From: Lachnospiraceae bacterium UBA4380
Lineage (GTDB): Bacteria; Bacillota; Clostridia; Lachnospirales; Lachnospiraceae
Length of the DNA: 23,424 bases
Assembly: GCA_002390025.1 (NCBI GenBank)
Contig: DGRU01000228.1
Location: 1-23,424, forward strand
Direction of reading: 5' to 3'
In this document: positions 7,256 to 14,092 of the stretch, piece after piece
Position numbering within the stretch: position 1 is the stretch's first letter
Layout of the letters: each line of letters begins with the position of its first letter
Notes under the pieces: generated by a model
Database searches by the model: none
What the model saw: the letters and a program-made list of their open reading frames with translations, nothing else
What the model was told of the DNA's origin: nothing
Position numbers and translations under genes: made by a program

Positions 7256-10102
7256 TCACTCAGTGCCGTTTAAGATCCGGTCTCCCTTTTCCCGCAGGTC
7301 CCCGGGTGTGTAAAGGTCACTGATATACACATGCGCGCCATCCCAGTCCTTCTCTTCAAGCATGAGCGTATCCGTCATCGGGTTATATCCCAGGACCTTA
7401 TGAATCCTGCATGACAAAGTGCGGGTATCCGGGTCAATCCTGAAAAGAGTATCATGGAACTGTACGATCATCTCGCCGTCCTTCTCTGTCAGGGAAAGCC
7501 GTCCGGTCTCTTCCCCGGTGTCAGAGATTGTCTCCCCGGCGTCGACCAGGATCCTGCCGTCCTCATCGCACAGCCACAGCCCGTCCTGCGCAGTCTCCAT
7601 CCAGAAAAGTTTGCTGCCCAGCCAGTTGATCCCCCTGACCGCATCGCCCGTGCCCTCTATGCTCTTTGTCTGATTTCCTTCTTTATCCGTGATCGAGATC
7701 GAGTTTTCCCCGCTGATCACTGCCAGGTACTTTCCGTCATCGCTCCGGACACCCTCTTCACTGTCAAAAAAGAGCCCGTCCGGAACTTCCCCGTTCACAA
7801 GTTCTCCGGCATTTTCATGCCCGCTCAGATCCTCTCCGGTCACCGCATCAAATACAGCCGATCTCCCGTTTTCACCCCAAACAACAAACCGGGATTCCTC
7901 CGCCTGGCAGATTTTCTCTCCCTTAAAGATATCGGCCGCTTCGCCGTCGATCCCGATCTCCCTCAATCCGTCGTCAGTGACGCCGCTGCGGAAAGCAAGG
8001 ATACGGTTCCGGATATGATTTTTTTCGTCACTCCGGTATTGGGCAAAGAAAAGTTCCCCGTACTTTTCCAAGCTCACCGGATCGCGCGGTATTTCACCGA
8101 TCCCCCGGCTGATCGGCCCTCCGGGATAGTGAAAGGCCGCGATCGAACCATCCTGAAGTACCGCCATCATGACATCTTCCCCGTCGGGTGTGGTTTCTCC
8201 GTATACACTTCTGATATAGCCGGGAAACTCCGCCGTACATAGTTTTTCTCCGCTGTCCATGTCAAAAATTTCCGCCATAGTACCCGCGGCGAGAACTACA
8301 TACTGCCGGTCCTCACCGGAAAACCACACTCTATGAGTCATCAAGGGTTCAATGTTGCGGGCACAATCAGATTCCTGCGCCCAATCAGGCTTTCCGCCCC
8401 AGCAGTCCGCTTCCACCAGCGTGAGCTTTCCCTCTTTCGAAGATGCGCCGTCCCAGCTCTTCTCATCACCATGGAATCTCTGCTGGTCCGGTCCCTCATA
8501 GACCGCCGCCAGCACCGACCTGTCCCCCATCTTGTAGATTTCCGGGATCTCCTGTCCCCGCACCGGCACTGTCGTCTGTCCGGTCTCCAGATCCAGGATA
8601 CAGATCACTTCCTCTTCTCCGCTTTTCTCACTGCGTACAGTTCCGTGCAGGAAGAGATGTCTCCCGTCATAGGAAAGTCTGGTATCTTTCTGAAAGTCGA
8701 GGATGTTGAAGGACAGGGTCTCCTCCACTGCCTCCTTTTCTTCTTCCGGCTTACTGCGGTCAGATTTTTCGTCATGGGCGTCATCCTGATCAACGGGCAG
8801 TACAACATCTTTGTCCGGTGAAAGTAATTCTTCGAATGTGCCGTCCTGTCTCAGAATAAGCAGATCCGCGCTTGTTTTTCCATAGGCCCAGAAAAGGGCC
8901 CCGTCCGCAGTCCAGTCAACGGGCATAAGTGAAATATAGTCTGTTTCCAGGGTGGTTTTTCCGCCGTTTTTCAGATCGATGCTGACCACCTCATTATCGC
9001 TTGCCCACAGCAGGGTCTGATCTGTAAACAGGATGCTGTCAGGAACAGCGCTTTTTTTCTCCGCCGGCAGTGACTCTGCAGATGCGGTATCGTCCGGGTG
9101 CAGCACCTCTTCCTCTGTCTCCGCGGAATCATAAAACAGGGCCCCGGTGTCCGTGTTCCATATTTTCAGTTCCGTTTTTCCCCTGTTCACCGCCAGGACT
9201 GCCAGGAAGGATCCCGCGTCTGTTTCCTTAAACTTCCATGTGCTGATCTCTCCGTCAACCGGAAACTCGCCTGTCTGCGTCATGGCATTGTCTCCTGCCA
9301 TCCGGTAGGCGCCTGTTGCTTCCTGCAGAGCCAGAATCGCTTCGGGGGCCGAAGGCTGCTTCTCTTCCTCCGCCACTCCCTCCATGGCATAGCGGATGGC
9401 GTCAAACCTATCTCCGCGGGCCAGCGCCTGGGAAGAGAGTTCCGCCAGAAGTCTTGATCCCTCCTCCTGTTCCGCGCGGAGCATTTTCCTGGTCCTGTAT
9501 CCGGCGACACCGTTGACAACCGTAACGCTGGAGAGCAGGAGAACAGCTGCCGCCGAGATCGATGCGATCACAGCAGTATGCTTTTTCTCCCTGCGTCTTG
9601 TGCGGTTTACCAGCTCGTCATAAGTACAGCCGATCAGCGTCGAGATCAGCCTGGGGAGTTCCTCCCGGACAGCCTGACGGGTATCTCCCCTGAAATCACA
9701 GGCGACCGGCTCGCGGGGAGCTCCCGACGATTGTCTGAAGAGTTCCTCGTACACTGTCTCGGGGTCTCCGTCGGACAAAACAGGCAGAATTTTGTCTGAC
9801 TTGTGGTGGAGCAGGAAATAATTGATCTCCTCCGGCACCCAGCGGGACCGGGCCGCGTCCGGTGAGCAGATTACGATCAGATACTCGCTGTCATCGAGTT
9901 CCCTCTGCAGCTCCTCCGTCAGATCCGTGTTCGTACCCAGATCCGTCTTGTCGCGGAAGATCCTGCCCAGATGCCTCTTTCTGCCCGCGGCGCGTATCCC
10001 CCGCGGGATCCGGAACTGTTCCAGATTTTTCTGCACCATTCTCGCCACTTCCGAGTCATGCGGCACATGCCTGTAAGAAATAAAAGCCTTGTTTTTGTAC
10101 AT
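7256..10102 (-). CDS. TIR-domain membrane protein with beta-propeller-like ectodomain
   Basis: This protein has 948 residues. An N-terminal TIR domain (1-~125) shows KAFISYRH (5-12), IFRDKTDLG (48-56), YLIVICSPDAARSRW (74-88) and a helix with Trp88 and Glu91/Glu92, the position of the catalytic Glu of NAD-cleaving TIR domains. A linker with CTYDELVNRTRRREKKH precedes one transmembrane helix (about 177-200). The remaining ~745 residues are beta-rich repeats with D-x-x-TG turns (IWNTDTGALFYDS, ILDLETGQTTV, IFDMDSGEKL, VFDAVTGEDL), resembling WD40/PQQ-type propellers, probably outside the membrane. ATG at 10102 is chosen because AGAGGTGA (10104-10111) lies just upstream; an in-frame GTG at 10177 has no ribosome site. 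It is the first gene of the three-gene operon. NAD hydrolysis is inferred from family knowledge and is not shown by sequence alone. Confidence 0.85.
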   Translation of the reverse strand: MYKNKAFISYRHVPHDSEVARMVQKNLEQFRIPRGIRAAGRKRHLGRIFRDKTDLGTNTDLTEELQRELDDSEYLIVICSPDAARSRWVPEEINYFLLHHKSDKILPVLSDGDPETVYEELFRQSSGAPREPVACDFRGDTRQAVREELPRLISTLIGCTYDELVNRTRRREKKHTAVIASISAAAVLLLSSVTVVNGVAGYRTRKMLRAEQEEGSRLLAELSSQALARGDRFDAIRYAMEGVAEEEKQPSAPEAILALQEATGAYRMAGDNAMTQTGEFPVDGEISTWKFKETDAGSFLAVLAVNRGKTELKIWNTDTGALFYDSAETEEEVLHPDDTASAESLPAEKKSAVPDSILFTDQTLLWASDNEVVSIDLKNGGKTTLETDYISLMPVDWTADGALFWAYGKTSADLLILRQDGTFEELLSPDKDVVLPVDQDDAHDEKSDRSKPEEEKEAVEETLSFNILDFQKDTRLSYDGRHLFLHGTVRSEKSGEEEVICILDLETGQTTVPVRGQEIPEIYKMGDRSVLAAVYEGPDQQRFHGDEKSWDGASSKEGKLTLVEADCWGGKPDWAQESDCARNIEPLMTHRVWFSGEDRQYVVLAAGTMAEIFDMDSGEKLCTAEFPGYIRSVYGETTPDGEDVMMAVLQDGSIAAFHYPGGPISRGIGEIPRDPVSLEKYGELFFAQYRSDEKNHIRNRILAFRSGVTDDGLREIGIDGEAADIFKGEKICQAEESRFVVWGENGRSAVFDAVTGEDLSGHENAGELVNGEVPDGLFFDSEEGVRSDDGKYLAVISGENSISITDKEGNQTKSIEGTGDAVRGINWLGSKLFWMETAQDGLWLCDEDGRILVDAGETISDTGEETGRLSLTEKDGEMIVQFHDTLFRIDPDTRTLSCRIHKVLGYNPMTDTLMLEEKDWDGAHVYISDLYTPGDLREKGDRILNGTE

Positions 10103-10129
10103 ACTCACCTCTAAATGCCGCAGCACCCC

Positions 10130-10161
10130 TGCGCCTTTGCGCCTTTGCGCCCTTGCGCCCT
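10130..10161. repeat. Octamer tandem repeat in TIR operon leader
   Basis: Four adjacent 8-bp units, TGCGCCTT, TGCGCCTT, TGCGCCCT and TGCGCCCT, lie 28-59 bp before the TIR start codon and would be transcribed in its leader. Slippage could alter the leader length. Confidence 0.8.
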
Positions 10162-10384
10162 CGTGCGGCGCAAACACCTGCTGCGTAAGTGTATATAGCG
10201 ATTCCCCTCAAATTAAAAACGGCATTTTTATTATTAAGCATTTCAAACTTAAGATTAACATATTTTTAACCATTCCACCATATGAAAAAGGAATAAACAG
10301 ACTCTTTTCCACAGCCCGATCCGCACCGGGCCCTATTGCTGCATGACTTGTTAATTGGCCGCTCTTTTTGTTAAGGAAAATCAC

Positions 10385-10413
10385 TTTTGTGTTAACAACA
10401 GGACAGTTATACT
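10385..10413 (+). promoter_or_regulatory. Putative promoter of the RyR gene pair
   Basis: TATACT at 10408-10413 is a good -10. The sequence 17 bp upstream (TTTTGT, 10385-10390) is a poor -35. An inverted TTAACAA site (10392-10398) sits in the spacer, suggesting repression or activation through the TTGTTAA sites. This is a prediction by eye only. Confidence 0.35.
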
Positions 10414-10533
10414 TTCATCAGAATAAAACAGCGGGACTGCCCCGCACCCGGCGGATCATTTCCTGCCGCCCCTGTCCCCAGTCCGGCACAGGCCGTTCTG
10501 TAATCCTCATCCAGTAACAGAAGGAGGTTCATT

Positions 10534-10821
10534 ATGTACGATCCTCATCCCTACGAAAGCGACACCATTTATCTCTCCTCCGAACTGACTGTTCTCACAG
10601 AAGACATCTCCGAGAGCATCCACGATCTCTGGGGACGGAAACGTCTGGATGAAGGATGGGTATGGGGCTCGGAGCGCAGTGATCTGCACCGCACAAATCC
10701 CAGACTGGTTCCCTACAGTCAACTGTCCGAAATGGAAAAGGACGACGACAGGAGCCTGGTCCTCCAGACCATCCGCCTGATCCTGAGCAAAGGCTATAAA
10801 ATCGAAAAAAATGCCGTGTAG
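10534..10821 (+). CDS. Stand-alone RyR-domain protein, copy 1
   Basis: This 95-residue protein consists almost wholly of one RyR domain (the repeat of animal ryanodine receptors, Pfam RyR). Diagnostic segments are ISESIHDLWGRKRLDEGW (26-43), followed by WGSERSD, then NPRLVPYSQLSEMEKDDDRS and a final helix to GYKIEK. The order H-x-x-W..GW..NPxLVPYxxL is that of the family. A strong GAAGGAGG (10520-10527) precedes ATG by 6 bp. No signal peptide or membrane segment is present, so it is cytosolic. It is a tandem paralogue of the next gene (about 53 of 95 positions identical, no gaps). Prokaryotic RyR domains have been suggested to sense small ligands in conflict systems; the function here is unproven. 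The neighbouring minus-strand operon also encodes a RyR domain. Confidence 0.88.
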   Translation: MYDPHPYESDTIYLSSELTVLTEDISESIHDLWGRKRLDEGWVWGSERSDLHRTNPRLVPYSQLSEMEKDDDRSLVLQTIRLILSKGYKIEKNAV

Positions 10822-10850
10822 CAGCTGCGGCTCTCTTATGAACCCGACAC

Positions 10851-11004
10851 TGTACCGAAGAGGGATATCAATGTCTGACGCGTGTAACCTTACCCGCCTG
10901 TTCCGGCAGGCAGACGCAGACGGACTTACACTACCTGTGACGGAAAGACTATATCTGACGGTTCTGCATACTGTGCGATGACATTGATATCCCTCTTTGG
11001 TACA
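10851..11004. repeat. 25-bp inverted repeat enclosing 104 bp between RyR genes
   Basis: The left arm 10851-10875 (TGTACCGAAGAGGGATATCA then ATGTC) is repeated in inverted orientation at 10980-11004 with a single mismatch. The 104-bp interior has a GCCTG/CAGGC hairpin and no gene. The layout resembles a small miniature inverted-repeat element or a long-range RNA stem between the two paralogous genes. Confidence 0.85.
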
Positions 11005-11055
11005 AGATCCGAACCCGCCTGTATCTGCAGGTGCGTAAAGATAAAGGAGATTTAC

Positions 11056-11343
11056 ATGTACGATCCTCGTCCCGTAGATACCGGAACGATTTTTCTCACC
11101 CCGGAACTGACAGTCCTGACCGAAACGATCTCTGAAAACATACACGATGTATGGGGACGCCGGCGTATAGACCAAGGCTGGAAATGGGGTCCTGCCCGCG
11201 ATGACAAAAAAAAGACTTCCCCCTGCCTGATTGCCTACCAGGACCTGCCGGAAATCGAAAAAGAATATGACCGCTCCATGGTTCTGGAAACCATCAAGAT
11301 GATCATTGCCCTCGGCTATCGTATCGAAAAAGATTCCGCCTGA
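11056..11343 (+). CDS. Stand-alone RyR-domain protein, copy 2
   Basis: This 95-residue paralogue of the preceding RyR protein opens with the same MYDP and has the same spacing throughout. The core is ISENIHDVWGRRRIDQGW, then KWGPARDD, then SPCLIAYQDLPEIEKEYDRS, and a final helix MVLETIKMIIALGYRIE. By memory of family sequences this copy is even closer to animal ryanodine-receptor repeats, which share the IxQGWxxGPxRDD, PCL and LPExExxY features. ATG at 11056 follows AAAGGAGA (11043-11050); an upstream ATG at 10978 lies in the inverted repeat and lacks a ribosome site. The gene is probably co-transcribed with copy 1, although 234 bp with an inverted repeat separate them. A terminator follows at 11459. 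Confidence 0.88.
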   Translation: MYDPRPVDTGTIFLTPELTVLTETISENIHDVWGRRRIDQGWKWGPARDDKKKTSPCLIAYQDLPEIEKEYDRSMVLETIKMIIALGYRIEKDSA

Positions 11344-11352
11344 GCCGGGGAA

Positions 11353-11418
11353 GACCCTGATATGATCACATAAAGACCCTGATCAGGTTTCATAAGGGCC
11401 CTGATCAGGTCTCCTATT
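11353..11418. repeat. 22-bp tandem repeat with CCTGATCAGG palindromes
   Basis: Three imperfect 22-bp units start at 11353, 11375 and 11397, each beginning G(A/G)CCCTGAT. The second and third contain the perfect palindrome CCTGATCAGG (11378-11387, 11400-11409). They lie just after the RyR copy 2 stop codon. Confidence 0.65.
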
Positions 11419-11458
11419 CCTTATGAGCAGATCCTTATGAAAAAATCGTCATAAAAAC

Positions 11459-11500
11459 CCCCCGAAGGCTGTCTGATGAAATGCCTTCGGGGGATCTTTC
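11459..11500 (+). terminator. Rho-independent terminator after RyR genes
   Basis: CCCCCGAAGGC (11459-11469) pairs perfectly with GCCTTCGGGGG (11483-11493) across a 13-nt loop and is followed by ATCTTTCT. It closes the RyR transcription unit. Confidence 0.85.
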
Positions 11501-11510
11501 TGTACATATG

Positions 11511-11550
11511 TGCGCTTTGTATCATAGTATTGCGCTTTGTATCATTGTAT
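11511..11550. repeat. 20-bp tandem duplication
   Basis: TGCGCTTTGTATCATAGTAT (11511-11530) is repeated at 11531-11550 with one change (A to T). A third partial start, TGCG, follows. It lies upstream of the GH25 gene, possibly near its promoter. Confidence 0.8.
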
Positions 11551-11591
11551 TGCGAAGAAGCTCCTGCACATCTATGATTAATCTGTAACCT

Positions 11592-11687
11592 GTAAACAGG
11601 CTCCGCTTTATCTCATTGGGGGAAGACCCCCGCTTAAGATGAACGCTCCGACACACCGAAGGTGTGTCGGTTGCACCGCGCGTGCGA
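11592..11687 (+). promoter_or_regulatory. Hairpin-rich leader of the GH25 lipoprotein gene
   Basis: Successive stems lie in the probable 5' leader: CCTG-TAAA-CAGG near 11592, GGGGG-AAGA-CCCCC near 11620, a 10-bp stem CCGACACACC-GAA-GGTGTGTCGG (11648-11670), and GCAC-CGCGC-GTGC near 11673. It does not match a riboswitch class I can recall. It could attenuate or stabilise the message. Confidence 0.45.
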
Positions 11688-11710
11688 GCCTTGAATAAAG
11701 GAGGTCCTCT

Positions 11711-12841
11711 GTGAAAACCATTCTCCTGTACATCTGTCTGATCGTGATCTCTGTCGCCGGATGCGGCAGAGCACCGGCACAAAATGATGCGGAAATATCC
11801 GGACACATCTCCGCCGGCAAAGACGCGGCGGCTGATTCTGCAGCCGCCTCTTCAACCGGGCCCGCCGGGCCGGCCGTCGATAAAGCTCCTGCTGCCGAAG
11901 CCGCTGCCGCCGAGGCAGCTTCCGATGCAGCCTCTTCTGTTCAAGCCTCTTCCGCTCAAGCTTCTTCCGTTGAATCCTCCGCAACAGCAAAGCAGGCTGA
12001 GGAGACAGAAACTGCCGCGGAGAAAGCTTCCGCAGAAAGCACGAAAACTGTGTCCCATGATAAAGCCCAGGCTCCCGCTCCCCGGAAGCTCAAATATATC
12101 GACGCCTGGGAGGAGTGGCACACCATGGATGTCGATCCTGCAGTGAGAGAAACCGCCTATGACGCAGACCTCTTCACTTATGACGACGACAATCCTCAGC
12201 AGATCACCTACCTGGGAGATCTGGAATATCTGCAGGGAATAGATGTCTCCGAACACCAGGGAACTATCGACTGGCAGGCAGTAGCTGATGCGGGCTATCG
12301 CTTCGCCTTCATCCGGGTGGGTTACCGGGGCTATGGAGAAGCAGGCACTCTTGTCCGGGACTCCATGGCCGTACAGAACCTGCAGGCAGCCAAAGCTGCG
12401 GGGCTGTACGTGGGCACCTACTTCTTCTCCCAGGCCCTGAACGAGAAAGAAGCCGCCGAGGAAGCCGAACTCGCTCTCAGCGTCATCCGGGAATCCGGCA
12501 TAGAACCGGACCTTCCCCTCATGTATGACCCGGAAACCATCAGGGACGATTGGGGCCGCGCCAACGAGATCAGCCGGGACCAGATCGCACTCAACACAGC
12601 CGCCTTTTGCGGGACGGTCGAGTCTTCCTCCTCCTGCAAAGCGGATATTTATTCAAATCTTCCCTGGGAACACAAGTATTTTGACGCAGACACCATGAAT
12701 GCTCACGACATCTGGTATGCGGATTACGAGCCCCTTCCCCAGACGCCCTATCACTTCACCTGGTGGCAGTACACCAATGAAGGGACCGTCCCGGGAATAG
12801 AGGGTTTTGTAGATCTCAACCTGTGGCTGCGGGAAAAATGA
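11711..12841 (+). CDS. GH25 muramidase lipoprotein
   Basis: This 376-residue surface lipoprotein is a predicted lysozyme cleaving the glycan strands of peptidoglycan. The signal peptide ends in the lipobox VAGC (Cys18). Residues about 25-125 are an Ala/Ser/Glu-rich linker. The GH25 domain runs from about 172 to the end: LQGIDVSEHQGTIDW (174-188, Asp178), FAFIRVGYRGYG, GLYVGTYFFSQ, the catalytic-site LMYDPET (Asp273, Glu275 as the D-x-E pair), DIWYADYE and FTWWQYTNEGTVPGIEGFVDLN. The start is GTG at 11711, preceded by AAAGGAGG (11697-11704). The gene is monocistronic and converges on the YhaO-like gene with an 18-bp gap and no clear terminator. It probably serves cell-wall remodelling. Confidence 0.9.
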   Translation: MKTILLYICLIVISVAGCGRAPAQNDAEISGHISAGKDAAADSAAASSTGPAGPAVDKAPAAEAAAAEAASDAASSVQASSAQASSVESSATAKQAEETETAAEKASAESTKTVSHDKAQAPAPRKLKYIDAWEEWHTMDVDPAVRETAYDADLFTYDDDNPQQITYLGDLEYLQGIDVSEHQGTIDWQAVADAGYRFAFIRVGYRGYGEAGTLVRDSMAVQNLQAAKAAGLYVGTYFFSQALNEKEAAEEAELALSVIRESGIEPDLPLMYDPETIRDDWGRANEISRDQIALNTAAFCGTVESSSSCKADIYSNLPWEHKYFDADTMNAHDIWYADYEPLPQTPYHFTWWQYTNEGTVPGIEGFVDLNLWLREK

Positions 12842-12859
12842 TCCGGCGCAGATTTCCTG

Positions 12860-14065
12860 TCACACAAGTTCCTCTCCGTCCATGGCCCTGAAGCCGCAGC
12901 GGATCACCTCCGTTCTGTCCTGAGAACGGATCGAGGGATCCGCCATGACCAGACGGACGAACTCCCCGCGCAGGGATTCGTCATACAGGTAATCCTCAAC
13001 ATTGAGACAGAGCCTGGTTGCGTCGCGAAGGCGGGCAAAGAAAAATTCCGATTCGAGGACCGTGCGGAGATAGCCCAGGTCCTTCTCGCAGTCCACCTCC
13101 AGCTCTCCGCACAGGGTCACGTCCGCCATATCTCTTGAAGTGCATCCCGCTGCCCGCAGGGCATTCTCAGCCATGTCCTTCATCTGCGCCGTCGACATGC
13201 ATCCCGTCACATCCGCCCGCACAGCGTACAGAGTGCGCTGTGCAAAAGGGACAAAACGATGTGTCATCGTCCTCCTGTCTTCATCGATCTCCAGCATGGC
13301 AAATCCGCGGGGACCGCTCTCGTCGAACCCCCGTCCCTCCAGACATCCCGGATAACAGTAGATTCCCCGGCTGTCCAGCGGCGCCTTTTTGCAGGCGTGG
13401 ATATGCCCGAGGGCAAGATAATCGATGTTTCTGCCCCGCAGCGCGGGAATGCTGATGACACCCGCATAACCGCCGCCCTTCTCCTCTTTTTCGCCTTTTG
13501 CGGAAAAGGTCTGCTCGAAATGCCGCCCGTAAGCGGTTCCGGGCGGCAGTCCCTCCGCAGAGGCCGGACGTCCTCCTGTCTCCTGCCCGTGAAGCATGAC
13601 GATATTAAAGCAGGCGGGATCGGTCCGCAGTGAGGCCGGAGCCCCGGCGCTGTTTTCCCGGGTCAGTTCCATGCCTGTGATGGCGATTCTCCCCTTCTCC
13701 CCCTCGCGATAAGTCTTCCAGCGGTTTCCGAACAGGAAGAGATTGGCCGGCGCTGCGCCGCTGCCGGACTCCTTCGTTCCCAGACAGTCTCCGGTATCAT
13801 GATTTCCCCGCAGATAATAAAAGCGGATATCCGGATGGGCCTTGATCACGGACAGCACCGTGTTTTTTGCCAGTGCGGAGACCGTGTCCCGGTCAAAGAG
13901 ATCGCCCGCGATCAGGACTGCCTCCACCCCCTTCCGGGAAGCATATTCTGCAAGGCGCTCGAAGTTATTCAGGAGTTCATCCCGCCGGCGTTTTGCGCGG
14001 TCCCTGTCCAGATGCGTATGCAGTTTTGAATCCAGATGCAGGTCTGCACAGTGAATCAGCTTCAT
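12860..14065 (-). CDS. YhaO/SbcD-like metallophosphoesterase (DNA nuclease)
   Basis: This 401-residue calcineurin-like phosphoesterase belongs to the Mre11/SbcD/YhaO type. Metal-ligand motifs are in order: CADLHLD (Asp8, His10), IAGDLFDRD (Asp55), LRGNHD (Asn88, His89), MLHGQE and LGHIHACK. The C-terminal ~120 residues match the capping region of YhaO-type proteins. Such enzymes normally pair with a YhaN or SbcC ATPase in DNA end processing. The only such ATPase here is encoded at 1699-4002, in a separate operon. The start ATG follows GGGAAGAG. The gene begins 27 bp after the MATE stop and is probably co-transcribed with it. Confidence 0.88.
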   Translation of the reverse strand: MKLIHCADLHLDSKLHTHLDRDRAKRRRDELLNNFERLAEYASRKGVEAVLIAGDLFDRDTVSALAKNTVLSVIKAHPDIRFYYLRGNHDTGDCLGTKESGSGAAPANLFLFGNRWKTYREGEKGRIAITGMELTRENSAGAPASLRTDPACFNIVMLHGQETGGRPASAEGLPPGTAYGRHFEQTFSAKGEKEEKGGGYAGVISIPALRGRNIDYLALGHIHACKKAPLDSRGIYCYPGCLEGRGFDESGPRGFAMLEIDEDRRTMTHRFVPFAQRTLYAVRADVTGCMSTAQMKDMAENALRAAGCTSRDMADVTLCGELEVDCEKDLGYLRTVLESEFFFARLRDATRLCLNVEDYLYDESLRGEFVRLVMADPSIRSQDRTEVIRCGFRAMDGEELV

Positions 14066-14092
14066 AGTTCTCTTCCCATTGACAAATTTTCT

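Larger units (their letters stand above)
10103..10533. other. Divergent promoter region between TIR operon and RyR genes
   Basis: These 431 bp hold the leaders and promoters of both divergent units. The TIR side carries four TGCGCC(T/C)T octamers (10130-10161) and an AT-rich block around 10205-10290. The RyR side carries three TTGTTAA half-sites (10348-10354, 10368-10374, inverted at 10392-10398) and a likely -10 at 10408-10413. No gene is seen here. Confidence 0.6.
11344..11710. other. Intergenic region: terminator and structured leader
   Basis: These 367 bp run from the second RyR gene to the GH25 gene. They contain a 22-bp repeat with CCTGATCAGG palindromes, a terminator at 11459, a 20-bp tandem duplication at 11511, and a chain of hairpins before the GH25 start. 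No gene is seen. Confidence 0.6.

Noticed and set aside
6023..7273. A 416-codon plus-strand open frame
   Set aside because: It is antisense to the Sel1/RyR gene, which has recognisable domains; no ribosome site or family match.
10177..10177. Upstream GTG start for the TIR protein
   Set aside because: It has no ribosome site, and the 25 added residues are encoded by the octamer repeats; ATG at 10102 has a strong site and begins directly at the TIR fold.
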